DNA of 64,000 bases. Origin: Allofournierella_A excrementavium. GTDB taxonomy: Bacteria > Bacillota > Clostridia > Oscillospirales > Ruminococcaceae. Both the position numbers and the translations under genes were made by a program. Within the stretch, counting starts at the first letter, position 1, and each line of letters begins with the position of its first letter. Location: the NCBI GenBank assembly GCA_019120375.1, contig DWVE01000073.1, positions 1-64,000 on the forward strand, given 5' to 3'. The notes under the pieces were generated by a model. That model was not told the origin of the DNA and ran no database searches. It was given only the letters and a program-made list of their open reading frames with translations. Below, piece by piece: positions 8,613 through 17,649 of this stretch.

Positions 8613-8641
8613 ATTTTATCCCAAACCGGGCGAAAAAGCAA
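8613..8641 (-). promoter_or_regulatory. Promoter of the rpe-rnf operon
   Basis: On the minus strand TTGCTT (8641-8636), a 17-base spacer and TAAAAT (8618-8613) lie about 40 bases upstream of the rpe start, just past the terminator of the sensor kinase gene. Confidence 0.55.
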
Positions 8642-8673
8642 ATCGGCGCCGCCCTTTTTCACGGTTTTTGCAC

Positions 8674-8704
8674 AAAAAACCGCGCCCTGAAAATCAGAGC
8701 GCGG
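8674..8704 (-). terminator. Intrinsic terminator of the two-component operon
   Basis: On the minus strand CCGCGCTCTGA and TCAGGGCGCGG form a stem with one mismatch, followed by TTTTTT. It is 5 bases past the kinase stop codon. Confidence 0.85.
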
Positions 8705-8709
8705 CGGGC

Positions 8710-10173
8710 TTATTTGTGGTTCTTGCGCTTTTCGCCGGCGGGCGCTTCGCAGGGCAGGGTGAAGCTGAAGCGGCACAAGCGCCCCTCCTCGCTCTCCGCC
8801 CAGATCTTGCCGCCGGAAAGGCCGATGAGCACCTTGCAGATGTGCAGGCCCAGGCCGCTGCCCTTGGTGTTCAGGCCGCGGCTCTTGTCCTCTTTATAAA
8901 AGCGCTCAAAGACGAAGGGCAGCGCCTCGGGGCTGATGCCCTGGCCGGAATTCTCCACCGAAACGGTGACATTGCCCCCCGACTTCTGCACCGAAAAGCG
9001 GATGTAGCCGCCCTTGGGGGTGAACTTGAGGGCGTTGTCGAAGAGGTTGTAGACCACCTGATACACAAGGTCCGGGTCGGCGTAGACCATGGTCTTCTGG
9101 GGCGCGAGGCCCTGGATCTCCACGCCCTGGTCCTCCACCCGCTGCTCGGCGCTGAACACCACGCCGGTGAGGCTCTCCCACACGTCGTAGCTCTGGGCGT
9201 TCACCCGGTATTCGCCGGCCTCGAGTTTCGAGATGTCCAGCATGTTCTGGATGAGCCTCGTCAGCCGGCCCACCTCCTGGCTCACAAGGCCGAGATAGTG
9301 CTGGCGCATGTCGTCGGGGATGGTGCCGTCCAGCATGCCGTCGATGAAGCCCTTGATGCTGGTCATGGGGGTGCGCAGCTCGTGGGCGATGTTGCCCATG
9401 AAGCTGGCGCGGCTGGAGTCGATGGTCTCCAGGTTGCGGGCCATGTTGTTGAAGGTCACCGCCAGTTGGGCCACCTCGTCGTCGCCGTCCACCGGCACCC
9501 GCACGCTGAAATCGCCGCTGCCGAACTTGCGGGCGGCCTCGCTGATGCGCCGCAGGGGGGTGGTGAGCCGGGTGGTGAAGAAGATGGCCAGCACGCTGGA
9601 GGCCAGCAGCATCAGCCCGGCGGCCAGCACGAAGCTGGAGAACATGTCCCCCACAAAGATGTTCAGGCTGCCCGCGCTGGTGGAGGCGAACACATAGCCC
9701 AGGGGCAGGCCGTTCTGGCCCTCCACCGCGCCGCCCACGGTGTAGCAGGCGGAGGAGTACATGCCGCCCAGGGTGCCGGTCTCAAAATAGCCGCCCCCGG
9801 AGGCCAGCGCCGCCAGGATGTTCGCCGGCACCTGCCGCCCCACGTTGGAGCTGCCCGTGCCCTCGCTGCACATCTTCACCACGCCGTTTTCGTCGGTGAA
9901 CAGGATGATGGTGCTGCTGGTCTCGCTGATGAGGGCCATGCTCTCCTGGATCTTCTGGGCCAGGGCGGGGTCCACGTCCACGGTGCCCTCCGACTGCTGG
10001 CGCAGGTGGATCTGGGAGGTGACGATGGACACCACCTCGCTGAGGGATTCCTTTTTGTCCTGCTTGAAATAGCCCATCACCAGATACATCTGGATGGCGC
10101 ACAGCACGGCGGTGCTGACGATGAGCAGCGCCGCCGTGGTGGAAAAATACATGGAGCTGATGCTCTTGCGCAT
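8710..10173 (-). CDS. Sensor histidine kinase
   Basis: A 487-residue membrane kinase that phosphorylates the response regulator encoded just upstream. It has an N-terminal membrane helix (about 10-33), an extracellular sensor region of about 140 residues, a second helix (about 178-200), a HAMP linker, a phosphoacceptor H-box NIAHELRTPMTS with His264, and a HATPase_c domain with NLFDNALKF (N box), SGQGI, the FERFYKEDKSR F box and GSGLGLHI. The gap to the regulator is 7 bases. No adjacent target gene hints at the signal. Confidence 0.92.
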   Translation of the reverse strand: MRKSISSMYFSTTAALLIVSTAVLCAIQMYLVMGYFKQDKKESLSEVVSIVTSQIHLRQQSEGTVDVDPALAQKIQESMALISETSSTIILFTDENGVVKMCSEGTGSSNVGRQVPANILAALASGGGYFETGTLGGMYSSACYTVGGAVEGQNGLPLGYVFASTSAGSLNIFVGDMFSSFVLAAGLMLLASSVLAIFFTTRLTTPLRRISEAARKFGSGDFSVRVPVDGDDEVAQLAVTFNNMARNLETIDSSRASFMGNIAHELRTPMTSIKGFIDGMLDGTIPDDMRQHYLGLVSQEVGRLTRLIQNMLDISKLEAGEYRVNAQSYDVWESLTGVVFSAEQRVEDQGVEIQGLAPQKTMVYADPDLVYQVVYNLFDNALKFTPKGGYIRFSVQKSGGNVTVSVENSGQGISPEALPFVFERFYKEDKSRGLNTKGSGLGLHICKVLIGLSGGKIWAESEEGRLCRFSFTLPCEAPAGEKRKNHK

Positions 10174-10180
10174 GGCCCGG

Positions 10181-10870
10181 TCAGTCCTTTACTTCAAACT
10201 TGTAGCCCACGCCCCACACGGTCTTGAGGCTCCATTTTTCGCTGGCGCCCTCCAGCTTCTCCCGCAGGCGCTTGATGTGCACGTCGATGGTGCGGGAGTC
10301 GCCGTAGTACTCGAAGCCCCACACCTCGTCCAGCAGCTGGTCGCGGGTGAACACCCGGTTGGGGTGGCCGGCAAGATAGGCCAGCAGCTCCAGCTCCTTG
10401 GGGGGCGCTTCCACGATCTTGCCCTTCACCTTCAGCTGATACTGGCTCATGTCCAGCGAGAGGTTCTCGAACTGGATGACGTTCTTGTCGCCGTTTTCGG
10501 CGGCGTGGCAGCGGCGCAGCACCGCCTTGATGCGGGCCACCACCTCCTTGGTGTCGAAGGGCTTGACCACATAGTCGTCCGCCCCCAGTTCCAGGCCCAG
10601 CACCTTGTCAAAGGTCTCGCCCTTGGCGGTGAGCATGATGACCGGCGTGTCGCCCGCGGCGCGGATGCGCCGGCAGACCTCCCAGCCGTCCATCTTGGGC
10701 ATCATCACGTCCAGCAGCACAAGGCTGGGCTTCTGGCTCTCAAAGGCGGCCACGGCGGCCTCGCCGTCGGTGGCGATGATGGGCTGGTAGCCCTCCTTTG
10801 CCAGATACAGCCGCAGCAGTTCGCAGATGTTCTGGTCGTCGTCCACGATAAGAATTTTTTCGCTTGGCAT
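10181..10870 (-). CDS. OmpR/PhoB-family response regulator
   Basis: A 229-residue DNA-binding regulator. The receiver domain has the acidic pair at residues 10-12, the phosphorylation site Asp54 in LVLLDVMMPKMDG, and the switch lysine in YVVKPF. The C-terminal winged helix ends with DVHIKRLREKLE and VWGVGYKFE. It is the first gene of the operon with the kinase. A TATAAT reads on the minus strand at 10962-10957, about 90 bases upstream, with only a weak T-rich -35. Confidence 0.93.
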   Translation of the reverse strand: MPSEKILIVDDDQNICELLRLYLAKEGYQPIIATDGEAAVAAFESQKPSLVLLDVMMPKMDGWEVCRRIRAAGDTPVIMLTAKGETFDKVLGLELGADDYVVKPFDTKEVVARIKAVLRRCHAAENGDKNVIQFENLSLDMSQYQLKVKGKIVEAPPKELELLAYLAGHPNRVFTRDQLLDEVWGFEYYGDSRTIDVHIKRLREKLEGASEKWSLKTVWGVGYKFEVKD

Positions 10871-11029
10871 TGTTTATTCTCCCCTCCCTCGCCGCGCCCG
10901 GCGGGTGCGGCGGCGGTGTGTTCACGGCAAGCGCCCCCAAAAGGGGCATTTTCTCTATTATACAATACAATTGTGGACAAAAAAAGAACGCCGGGCCCCT
11001 TTTTCCAAGAAGCTGCCCGGCCTTTTCCC

Positions 11030-11058
11030 TTGCGCCGCCGGGGCGTTTGGGCTATAAT
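11030..11058 (+). promoter_or_regulatory. Promoter of ychF-mtnN
   Basis: TTGCGC (11030-11035), a 17-base spacer and a perfect TATAAT (11053-11058) lie about 68 bases upstream of the ychF start. The region is shared with the divergent response-regulator gene. Confidence 0.65.
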
Positions 11059-11126
11059 GATATTCGTATGACTATGCTGTTCCGGCTTTTGACCGGCAGT
11101 TTTTTCACGGAAAGAGGAATCAGACC

Positions 11127-12239
11127 ATGAAATTAGGAATTGTGGGCCTGCCCAACGTGGGCAAGAGCACCCTGTTCAACGCCATCACCAGCACCAAGAA
11201 CGCTGCGGCGGCAAACTACCCCTTCTGCACCATCGACCCCAACACCGGCATCGTGGCCGTGCCGGACGCGCGGCTGGACAAGCTGGCCGAAATTTGGGAC
11301 ACCAACAAAAAGACCCCCGCCATCGTGGAGTTCGTGGACATCGCCGGCCTTGTGAAGGGCGCGTCCAAGGGCGAGGGCCTGGGCAACAAGTTTTTGGGCA
11401 ACATCCGGGAGTGCGACGCCATCGTGCATGTGGTGCGCTGCTTTGACGGCACCGACATCGTGCACGTGGAGGGCGCGGTGGACCCCATCCGGGACATCGA
11501 GACCATCGACACCGAGCTCATCCTCAGCGACCTGGAAGTGGTGAGCAACCGCGCCGCCAAGTTCGCCAAGGCCGCCAAGACCGGCGACAAGAAGGCCGGC
11601 GCTTCCGCCGCCTGGCTGGAGCAGCTGGAGGCCCACCTGGGCGAGGGCAAGAACGCCCGCACCTTCCCCATCGACGAGAGCGACGAGGACCAGGTGCTCC
11701 AGATGAAGGAGATGGGCCTGCTCACCGCAAAGCCCGTCATCTACGCCGCCAACATGAGCGAGGACGACCTGATGGAGGGCATGGAGCAAAACCAGCACTA
11801 TCAGGCAGTGAAGGCCCTGGCCGCCGCCGAGGGCGCGGAGTGCATCCCCATCTGCGCCAAGACAGAGGAGGACATCGCCGACTACACCCCCGAGGAGAAG
11901 AAGGAGTTTCTGGCGGAGATGGGCATCGAGGCCACCGGCCTTGACAACCTCATCAAGGCCAGCTACAAGCTGCTGGGCCTCATCAGCTACCTCACCGACG
12001 GCAAGAAGGAGTGCCGCGCCTGGACCATCCGCAAGGGCACCAAGGCCCCCCAGGCCGCGGGCAAGATCCACTCCGACTTCGAGCGGGGCTTCATCCGCGC
12101 CAGCGTGGTGAGCTACGACGACTTTGCCGCCTGCGACTACAACATGGCCAACGTGAAGGCCAAGGGCCTGCAGCGCACCGAGGGCAAGGAGTATGTGGTG
12201 CAGGACGGCGACATCATCGAATTCCTGTTCAACGTTTAA
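11127..12239 (+). CDS. ychF: Ribosome-associated redox-regulated ATPase YchF
   Basis: A 370-residue P-loop protein of the Obg group that prefers ATP. It shows the G1 motif GLPNVGKSTLFNA near the N-terminus, a switch region (CTIDPNTG), DIAGLVKGASKGEGLGN (G3) and the C-terminal TGS-like domain with IHSDFERGFIRASVVSYDD. The length is typical. In other bacteria it binds ribosomes and modulates stress responses. The start follows AAAGAGG. mtnN starts 13 bases after the stop, so the two are probably co-transcribed. Confidence 0.96.
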   Translation: MKLGIVGLPNVGKSTLFNAITSTKNAAAANYPFCTIDPNTGIVAVPDARLDKLAEIWDTNKKTPAIVEFVDIAGLVKGASKGEGLGNKFLGNIRECDAIVHVVRCFDGTDIVHVEGAVDPIRDIETIDTELILSDLEVVSNRAAKFAKAAKTGDKKAGASAAWLEQLEAHLGEGKNARTFPIDESDEDQVLQMKEMGLLTAKPVIYAANMSEDDLMEGMEQNQHYQAVKALAAAEGAECIPICAKTEEDIADYTPEEKKEFLAEMGIEATGLDNLIKASYKLLGLISYLTDGKKECRAWTIRKGTKAPQAAGKIHSDFERGFIRASVVSYDDFAACDYNMANVKAKGLQRTEGKEYVVQDGDIIEFLFNV

Positions 12240-12252
12240 AAAGGAGAAAACA

Positions 12253-12942
12253 ATGACCATTACCGCCATTATGGGCGCGATGCCCGACGAAGTGGAGCAG
12301 CTTTGCGCTCTTTTGGACGGCGTGACCGTTGAGCCCTACGCGGGCGTGACCTACCACCGGGGCCTGCTGGGCGAAAAGCCGGTGGTGGTGTGCTGCGCGG
12401 GCATGGGCAAGGCCAACGCCGCCGCCACCGTGCAGGTGCTCGTCACCCGGTTCGGGGCCGACCGCATCATCTTTTCCGGCATCGCCGGCAACATGACCGA
12501 CAAGGTGGGCATCGGCGACGTGGTGGTGGGCAAAACGGTGCTCTACCACGACGCGGAGGACGACATGATCGCCCAGAGCGCGCCCTTCACCGCCTGCTAC
12601 GAGGGCGACCCGGAGCTGGTGAAAGCCGCCCTGGACGCCTGCGGGGAGCTGGGGGTGAAGGCCATTGCCGGCACCATCGCCACCGGCGACCAGTTCGTGG
12701 GGGATTCCGCCACCAAGGCGGCCATCGCCGAGAAGGTGCACCCCGACTGCGTGGAGATGGAGGGCGCGGCGGTGAGCCAGATCGCCGAGAAAAACGGCGT
12801 GCCCTGCGTCATCCTGCGGGCCATGAGCGATAACGCCGACGAGGCGGGCCACGAGGTGCTGGTGGTCAAGAAATTCAGCATCTCCGAGTACGTGGCCACC
12901 GCCACCAAGATCGTGGCGGGCATGCTGGCCCGGCTGGACTGA
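12253..12942 (+). CDS. mtnN: 5'-methylthioadenosine/S-adenosylhomocysteine nucleosidase
   Basis: A 229-residue enzyme that cleaves adenine from methylthioadenosine and S-adenosylhomocysteine, recycling products of SAM metabolism. It carries the MTAN features IMGAMPDEV at the start (catalytic Glu), GMGKANAAA, SGIAGN, VEMEGAAVSQ (substrate Glu) and RAMSDNADE (general acid Asp). The ATG at 12253 follows AAGGAG. An earlier in-frame start would lie inside ychF. A strong hairpin follows the gene. Confidence 0.95.
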   Translation: MTITAIMGAMPDEVEQLCALLDGVTVEPYAGVTYHRGLLGEKPVVVCCAGMGKANAAATVQVLVTRFGADRIIFSGIAGNMTDKVGIGDVVVGKTVLYHDAEDDMIAQSAPFTACYEGDPELVKAALDACGELGVKAIAGTIATGDQFVGDSATKAAIAEKVHPDCVEMEGAAVSQIAEKNGVPCVILRAMSDNADEAGHEVLVVKKFSISEYVATATKIVAGMLARLD

Positions 12943-12965
12943 ACGCCTTTTTGAACCAAAAACCA

Positions 12966-13007
12966 AAAGCGCCGCCGCGCCCCGAACACCGGGCGCGGCG
13001 GCGCTTT
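12966..13007. terminator. Bidirectional terminator between mtnN and the minus-strand operon
   Basis: A 17-bp GC-rich perfect stem (12966-12982 with 12991-13007) has an 8-base loop. The T-run is better on the minus strand, so it mainly ends the small helical-protein operon, but it lies between convergent genes. Confidence 0.8.
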
Positions 13008-13049
13008 GCCGTCTGTATACGTTTGCCGGGCGGGCGGCTGCCCGCCCCG

Positions 13050-13508
13050 TCACAGATAGTTCTTCATTTCCCGGGCAATGTCCTGCTCCAGCGTCTGCAG
13101 CTCGTCCAGCAGCTGCATCGCGCCGGAGGAGGCGTCCGGGTGGTCCCGGCGGGCCATCTCGCAGTCGGTGTAGCCCTGGGTGGCCCCCTGGATGAGCATG
13201 TCCGCCAAGTTGCGGCTGGACTTGTCCGCCATGGTCTTGGAGGCGATGCCCATGTGGGCCGCCATCTTGGCCATCCTGCCCTGACCGTGGCCGTGGGTGC
13301 CCAGGGCCGCCAGGGCGGTGTGGGCCCGCTGGTTCAGCTGGCGGAACTGCCGCTGCTGGTTCAGAAGGCTGGCCTTCAGCTGCCGGTCGTCGGTGATGTG
13401 GATGAGCTGTTCGGTGGTGTTCTTGCCCATCTCGGTGTTGCGCACCACCTCGTTCAGCACGGCCTCGTTGTCGTTTGCGCCGTGGTTCTGGTCGTTGCGT
13501 CGCTGCAT
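13050..13508 (-). CDS. Small all-helical protein of unknown function (ferritin-like/DUF2383-like)
   Basis: A 152-residue, Gln/Asn/His-rich soluble protein with no signal peptide. It is predicted to be almost entirely alpha-helical: VLNEVVRNTEMGKNTTEQL, then DRQLKASLLNQQRQFRQLNQ, then MAKMAAHMGIASKTMADKS with RNLADMLIQGATQGYTD. The pattern resembles clostridial four-helix proteins related to DUF2383/ferritin-like folds, but the E-x-x-H metal ligands of true ferritins are not obvious. No function is assigned. Its RBS lies inside a terminator-like hairpin (13509-13554). It is the last gene after malQ. Confidence 0.6.
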   Translation of the reverse strand: MQRRNDQNHGANDNEAVLNEVVRNTEMGKNTTEQLIHITDDRQLKASLLNQQRQFRQLNQRAHTALAALGTHGHGQGRMAKMAAHMGIASKTMADKSSRNLADMLIQGATQGYTDCEMARRDHPDASSGAMQLLDELQTLEQDIAREMKNYL

Positions 13509-13554
13509 GAAAAAACTCCCCCTTTGCCGGTAGTGTGCCCGGAAAAAGGAGGAG
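13509..13554 (-). promoter_or_regulatory. Hairpin that pairs the ribosome-binding site with an upstream CU-rich arm
   Basis: On the minus strand CTCCTCCTTT (13554-13545) can pair with AAAGGGGGAG (13525-13516) with one G-U pair, and the second arm is followed by TTTTTTC and then the ATG of the helical-protein gene. The same bases are therefore both the SD sequence and the 3' arm of a terminator-like stem. Confidence 0.5.
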
Positions 13555-13565
13555 TATGTATTTTT

Positions 13566-15071
13566 TTATTTCTCTGCGCCGGTCTCTTCCGCCCTGGCAG
13601 GGCAGCGGCCGTAGAGCGCGCAGGTGCGGCGCATCCGCTCAGCCAGCGCCGGGGTGAAGGCCCCCGCCTTCGCCCGCCACTGCCAGTTGCCCTGGCCCAC
13701 GCCGGGGGTGTTGATGCGGGCCTCGGCCCCAAGGCCCAGCCAGTCCGCCGCGGGGATGACCGCCAGCCTTGCGCAGCTGGCAAGGGTGCCCCGCAGCATG
13801 CCGGCGGCAAAGCCCTCGGAGCGGTTCAGGCCCAGATACGCCTTGGCCTTGGCCAGTTCGCCCTTGGAGGCGGTGGTCAGCCATTCGGCCAGGGTGGCGT
13901 TGTCGTGGGTGCCGGGGTAGACCACGCAGTTCTCGACGTGGTTGTGGGGCAGGTATTCGCTGTCGCAGTCCGGGTCGAAGGCGAACTGCAGCACCTTCAT
14001 GCCCGGCAGGCCGGTGTCCGCCAGCAGCTTGCGCACGCTGTCGAACAAAAGCCCCAGGTCCTCGGCCACGATGGGCACCCGGCCCAAAGCGGCGTTCAGC
14101 GCGTCGAACAGCTCGGTGCCGGGACCCTGCTCCCACACGCCGTTGCGGGCGGTGGTGTGGCCGGCGGGGATGGCGTAGTAGGTGTCGAAGGCGCGGAAGT
14201 GGTCGATGCGCACCTCGTCGAACAGCTCCAGCGCGTGGCGCAGCCGCCGCACCCACCAGGCGTAGCCGGTGCGCTTGTGCCAGGCCCAGTCGTAGAGGGG
14301 GTTGCCCCACAGCTGGCCGTCGGCGGAGAAGTAGTCCGGCGGGCAGCCCGCCACCCGGGAGAAATTGCCCTCGGCGTCGGTCTCGAACATCTCGCCCCCC
14401 GCCCAGGCGTCGGCGGAGTCCGCCGAGACGTAGATGGGCATGTCGCCCAGGATGCGCACGCCCTTCTCATTGGCGTAGGCTTTCAGGGCGGTCCACTGGC
14501 GGTGGCACTGGTACTGCAAAAACTTCCAGAAGGAAATTTCCTCCGCCTTCTCGTTGCGCAGGGCTTCCAGCGCCGCGGGCTCGCGGCGGCGCAGGTCCTC
14601 CGGCCACTCCTGCCAGCCCTTCATCTGGTATTCGCCCTTGGCGGCCATGTAGAGGGCGTAGTCCTCCAGCCAGTCCTCGTTGAGGAAGCAGAAGGCGTAG
14701 TAGTCGTCCTCCGGGAAGGCGAAAAACCGCGCGGCAGCCTTGCGCAGCACCCCAAAGCGCAGCTGATACAGAGCGCCGTAGTCGATGCGCGCCCCGCCGC
14801 CCCAGGGCAGGTGCTCATACTCCCCTTTTTCCAAAAGGCCCTGCTCGGCCAGGTCGTCCAGGTCGATGAAGTAGGGGTTCGAGGCAAAGGCGGAACAGCT
14901 CTGGTAAGGACTGTCGCCGTAGCCGGTGGGGGCCAGGGGCAAAATCTGCCACACCTGCTGGCCCGCCTCGGCCAGAAAATCCACGAAGTTGTAGGCCTCC
15001 TTGCCGAAGCAGCCGATGCCGTAGGGTCCCGGCAGGCTGAACACCGGCATCAAAACGCCGCATTCCCGCAT
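13566..15071 (-). CDS. malQ: 4-alpha-glucanotransferase (amylomaltase)
   Basis: A 501-residue GH77 enzyme that transfers alpha-1,4-glucan segments between maltodextrins during starch/glycogen-derived sugar use. Its signatures are the start MPVFSLPGPYGIGCFG, QILPLAPTGYGDSPYQS, VRIDHFRAF (nucleophile Asp), VAEDLG (acid/base Glu) and GTHDNATLAEW (third catalytic Asp). The length is that of the short bacterial form. It begins 18 bases after the binding-protein gene, so a link with sugar uptake is likely. Confidence 0.96.
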   Translation of the reverse strand: MRECGVLMPVFSLPGPYGIGCFGKEAYNFVDFLAEAGQQVWQILPLAPTGYGDSPYQSCSAFASNPYFIDLDDLAEQGLLEKGEYEHLPWGGGARIDYGALYQLRFGVLRKAAARFFAFPEDDYYAFCFLNEDWLEDYALYMAAKGEYQMKGWQEWPEDLRRREPAALEALRNEKAEEISFWKFLQYQCHRQWTALKAYANEKGVRILGDMPIYVSADSADAWAGGEMFETDAEGNFSRVAGCPPDYFSADGQLWGNPLYDWAWHKRTGYAWWVRRLRHALELFDEVRIDHFRAFDTYYAIPAGHTTARNGVWEQGPGTELFDALNAALGRVPIVAEDLGLLFDSVRKLLADTGLPGMKVLQFAFDPDCDSEYLPHNHVENCVVYPGTHDNATLAEWLTTASKGELAKAKAYLGLNRSEGFAAGMLRGTLASCARLAVIPAADWLGLGAEARINTPGVGQGNWQWRAKAGAFTPALAERMRRTCALYGRCPARAEETGAEK

Positions 15072-15089
15072 TTGTTCTTCTTCCTCTCT

Positions 15090-16355
15090 TTAAGGTAAGG
15101 CTGCCAGCACCGCGCTGGTGAAGGCCCGCCGTCCGGCGGTGGTGAACTGCGAAAGGCCCGCCAGTTCGTCCCCCGCCGCGTCGATGGCGGCCAGAGTCTC
15201 GGCGCTCAGCGCCGCCGACAGGTCCGGCAGGCCCTCGGCCGAACCGCTGCCCATCAGCTGCCGCCCGGTCTCGCTGGCGTAGAGCCACAGCAGGAAGGCG
15301 CAGGCCTCGGTCTGCTGGCTTTCGTCCGCCGCGGCGGGGATGCACACCCAGCCGCCGCTCCTGACCACCGGCTGGTCCGTCAGCTCTTCCAGCGAAAAGC
15401 CGCCGTGCAGGTCGGTGTCGTCAAAGGTGAATTTCAGCGGCACCACCACGGTGCCCTCGGCGGAAAGCCCCGCCAGCGCCGCTTCCGAAGCGCCGGCCCG
15501 GTAGAAAAGGGCCTTCCCCCCGGCAAAGGCGGCCCGGGCCTCGGCCCGGCCGGGGGCCGCGCCGTTCTCCCCCGCCCCCGCAAGGCTGGCCGCCTCGTCG
15601 GTGAGCAGGGTCCACAGGCTGTTCAGCGCGCCGGTGAGCTGGGCGTCGGTGCGCCCGCCCGCGGCGGCCTCCTCGGCGGTCTTGTAGCAGGTGCCCAGCA
15701 CCGGCGCGAGCACCGGCCCGGCAAAGCGGTCCTGGTCTGCCACCGCGAACACGGCTTCCAGCGCCGCCAGCGCCTCAGGTCTTTCGGCGGGCAGGGCGTA
15801 CTCCTTGCCGTTCAAGGTCACGGTGGCCTCGGCGGGCGCGGCCAGCCAGTCCGCCAGCGCGCTTGTGAAGTCCCGCCACTCGGCGGCGGTGGCTTTTTGC
15901 AGGTCGGCGGGGTCGAACTCCGCCCCCAGCAGCGCCGTCAGGCTGGCGGCGTTGGCCAGATAGCCGTAGGCGGTGCTTGCCAGGGGCAGCCCGTGGCAGC
16001 CCTCCTGCCCGCCGGTGAGCGCGCCCGCCATGCCCTGCATCAGTTCGCCCTGCTGCGTCAGGTCCAGGGCCGTGTCCGCGCCCGGCTGGGCGGCGGTCAC
16101 CGCCAGCGCGGCCGAGGCCGCGTCGGCGGCCTGCTCCACCCGCACGCCCTGCTCCTCGGCATAGAGGGCCAGCGCCTCGTCCAGCGTGCCGCTCTCGTCC
16201 CACACCGTCAGCACCCGCTCGGCGGGCTCAGCGGTCCCGGACGGGGCGGAGGCGGCGGGGGCGCTCTCTTCCCCGCCCTGGGGCAGCAGCCGCAGCCGTC
16301 CGCCGCAGCCTGTCAGCAGCGCCGCCGCCAAAAGGATACTCAGCAGCCGTTTCAC
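15090..16355 (-). CDS. Solute-binding-type lipoprotein next to malQ
   Basis: A 421-residue secreted lipoprotein with signal sequence VKRLLSILLAAALLTGCGG (lipobox LTGC) and a body like family 1 extracellular solute-binding proteins: VLTVWDESGTLDEALALYAEEQGV at the start, a C-terminal WLYASETGRQLM segment, and about 30% Ala. The GTG at 16355 is chosen because GGGAGG lies 8 bases before it and the signal peptide then starts at residue 1. No ABC permease or ATPase gene is adjacent. Linkage to malQ suggests maltodextrin, but the ligand is not shown. Confidence 0.72.
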   Translation of the reverse strand: MKRLLSILLAAALLTGCGGRLRLLPQGGEESAPAASAPSGTAEPAERVLTVWDESGTLDEALALYAEEQGVRVEQAADAASAALAVTAAQPGADTALDLTQQGELMQGMAGALTGGQEGCHGLPLASTAYGYLANAASLTALLGAEFDPADLQKATAAEWRDFTSALADWLAAPAEATVTLNGKEYALPAERPEALAALEAVFAVADQDRFAGPVLAPVLGTCYKTAEEAAAGGRTDAQLTGALNSLWTLLTDEAASLAGAGENGAAPGRAEARAAFAGGKALFYRAGASEAALAGLSAEGTVVVPLKFTFDDTDLHGGFSLEELTDQPVVRSGGWVCIPAAADESQQTEACAFLLWLYASETGRQLMGSGSAEGLPDLSAALSAETLAAIDAAGDELAGLSQFTTAGRRAFTSAVLAALP

Positions 16356-16388
16356 GCGCCGCACCTCCCATTCAAAACATATCACTTT

Positions 16389-16438
16389 ATTATACACTAT
16401 CCGCCGGGCTTTTTCCAGCGGCAGCTTTGTGCTATAAT
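16389..16438. promoter_or_regulatory. Divergent promoters for the binding lipoprotein (minus) and alaX (plus)
   Basis: The minus strand has TATAAT at 16394-16389 with a 4/6 -35 (TGGAAA, 16417-16412) at 17 bases. The plus strand has TGCTATAAT ending at 16438, a perfect extended -10 with only a T-rich -35. Confidence 0.6.
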
Positions 16439-16470
16439 AGCCCTGATACCGCCAGAAGGGGGCACGTTTC

Positions 16471-17634
16471 ATGGAACACACCGAAAAGCTTTTCTACGCC
16501 CAGCCGCCGGTGCTGGAGTTCACCGCCCGGGTGCTGGAGTGCGAAGAGGACAAAAACGGCTGGCAGGTGGTGCTGGACCGCACCGCCTTCTACCCCGAAG
16601 GGGGCGGTCAGCCCGCCGACCAGGGGCTTTTGGGCGGCGTGCGGGTGCTGGACGTGCACGAAAAAGAGGGCGTCATCCGCCACCTCACCGACGGGCCGCT
16701 GACGGCGGGCGAGACGGTGGAGGGAAAAGTGGACGCCGCCCGCCGGCTGGACCTGACCCAGCAGCACTCGGGGGAGCACATCCTCTCGGGGATACTGCAC
16801 AGCATGTTCGGCGCGGAGAACGTGGGCTTTCACATCGGGCAGGACTATCTCTTGATGGACCTGAGCGTGCCGGTGGACGCCGAGGGCCTTGCCCGGGCGG
16901 AAGAAGCGGCCAACCGTATCGTCTGGCAGGACGTGGAGACCGAGGCCGTCTGGTACGAAAAGGAGCAGCTGGCTCACCTCACCTACCGCAGCAAGAAGGA
17001 GCTGGAGGGCCCGGTGCGCCTTGTCACCATGCCCGGGGCGGACTGCTGCGCCTGCTGCGGCACCCATGTGCAGCGCACGGGGCAGGTGGGCCAGATCAAG
17101 ATCATCGACCACATCAAGTATAAGACCGGCACCCGCCTGCAGGTGGTGTGCGGGGGCCGGGCGCTGGAGCGCCACCGCCTTGTGGACGGCCAGTGCCGCC
17201 GGGCGGGGGCGGCGCTCTCCGCCCCGGTGGAGGGCCTTGCCGGCGCGGTGCAGCGCCAGAAGGAGGAACTGGAGGCGGCGAAGTTCCGCCTCACGGGCCT
17301 GGAAAACCAGCTGTTCGCCCTCTGGGCCGCCGCCGAGACGGACGAAAACCCGCTGGTGAGCAGGCCGGGCCTTTCCCCCGACGGGCTGCGGCGGCTGGCG
17401 GCGGCCCTTGCCGAGAGCCGCCCCGGCGTGTGCTGCGCGGTGAGCGAAAAGGAGGGCGGCCTCGCCTACGCCATCGCCTGCACCGGCGAAGGGGCGGACC
17501 TGCGGCCCCTCTGCAAAGAGCTGAACGCGGCTCTCGACGGCCGCGGCGGCGGCAAGCCCGGCTTCGTGCAGGGCAGCTGCGCGGCGGACATCGCGGCCCT
17601 GCGCGCCTTCTGGGCGCGGCAATTCACGGAATAA
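16471..17634 (+). CDS. alaX: Alanyl-tRNA editing protein, long form (AlaX-L)
   Basis: A 387-residue free-standing editing hydrolase that removes Ser or Gly mischarged on tRNA-Ala. The N-terminal part (TAFYPEGGGQPADQG) is followed by the editing-site metal ligands HSGEH (about residues 100-104) and CCACCGTH (about 190-197). The C-terminal third is the DHHA1-like oligomerisation/tRNA-binding region with GGKPGFVQGSC. It lacks the aminoacylation domain of AlaRS. The start is ATG at 16471 after AAGGGGG. trmB follows after 15 bases, forming a tRNA-quality pair. Confidence 0.9.
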   Translation: MEHTEKLFYAQPPVLEFTARVLECEEDKNGWQVVLDRTAFYPEGGGQPADQGLLGGVRVLDVHEKEGVIRHLTDGPLTAGETVEGKVDAARRLDLTQQHSGEHILSGILHSMFGAENVGFHIGQDYLLMDLSVPVDAEGLARAEEAANRIVWQDVETEAVWYEKEQLAHLTYRSKKELEGPVRLVTMPGADCCACCGTHVQRTGQVGQIKIIDHIKYKTGTRLQVVCGGRALERHRLVDGQCRRAGAALSAPVEGLAGAVQRQKEELEAAKFRLTGLENQLFALWAAAETDENPLVSRPGLSPDGLRRLAAALAESRPGVCCAVSEKEGGLAYAIACTGEGADLRPLCKELNAALDGRGGGKPGFVQGSCAADIAALRAFWARQFTE

Positions 17635-17649
17635 GGAGAAACGACATCC

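Noticed and set aside
12951..15098. A 715-codon plus-strand frame over malQ
   Set aside because: Antisense shadow of malQ and the small helical-protein gene.
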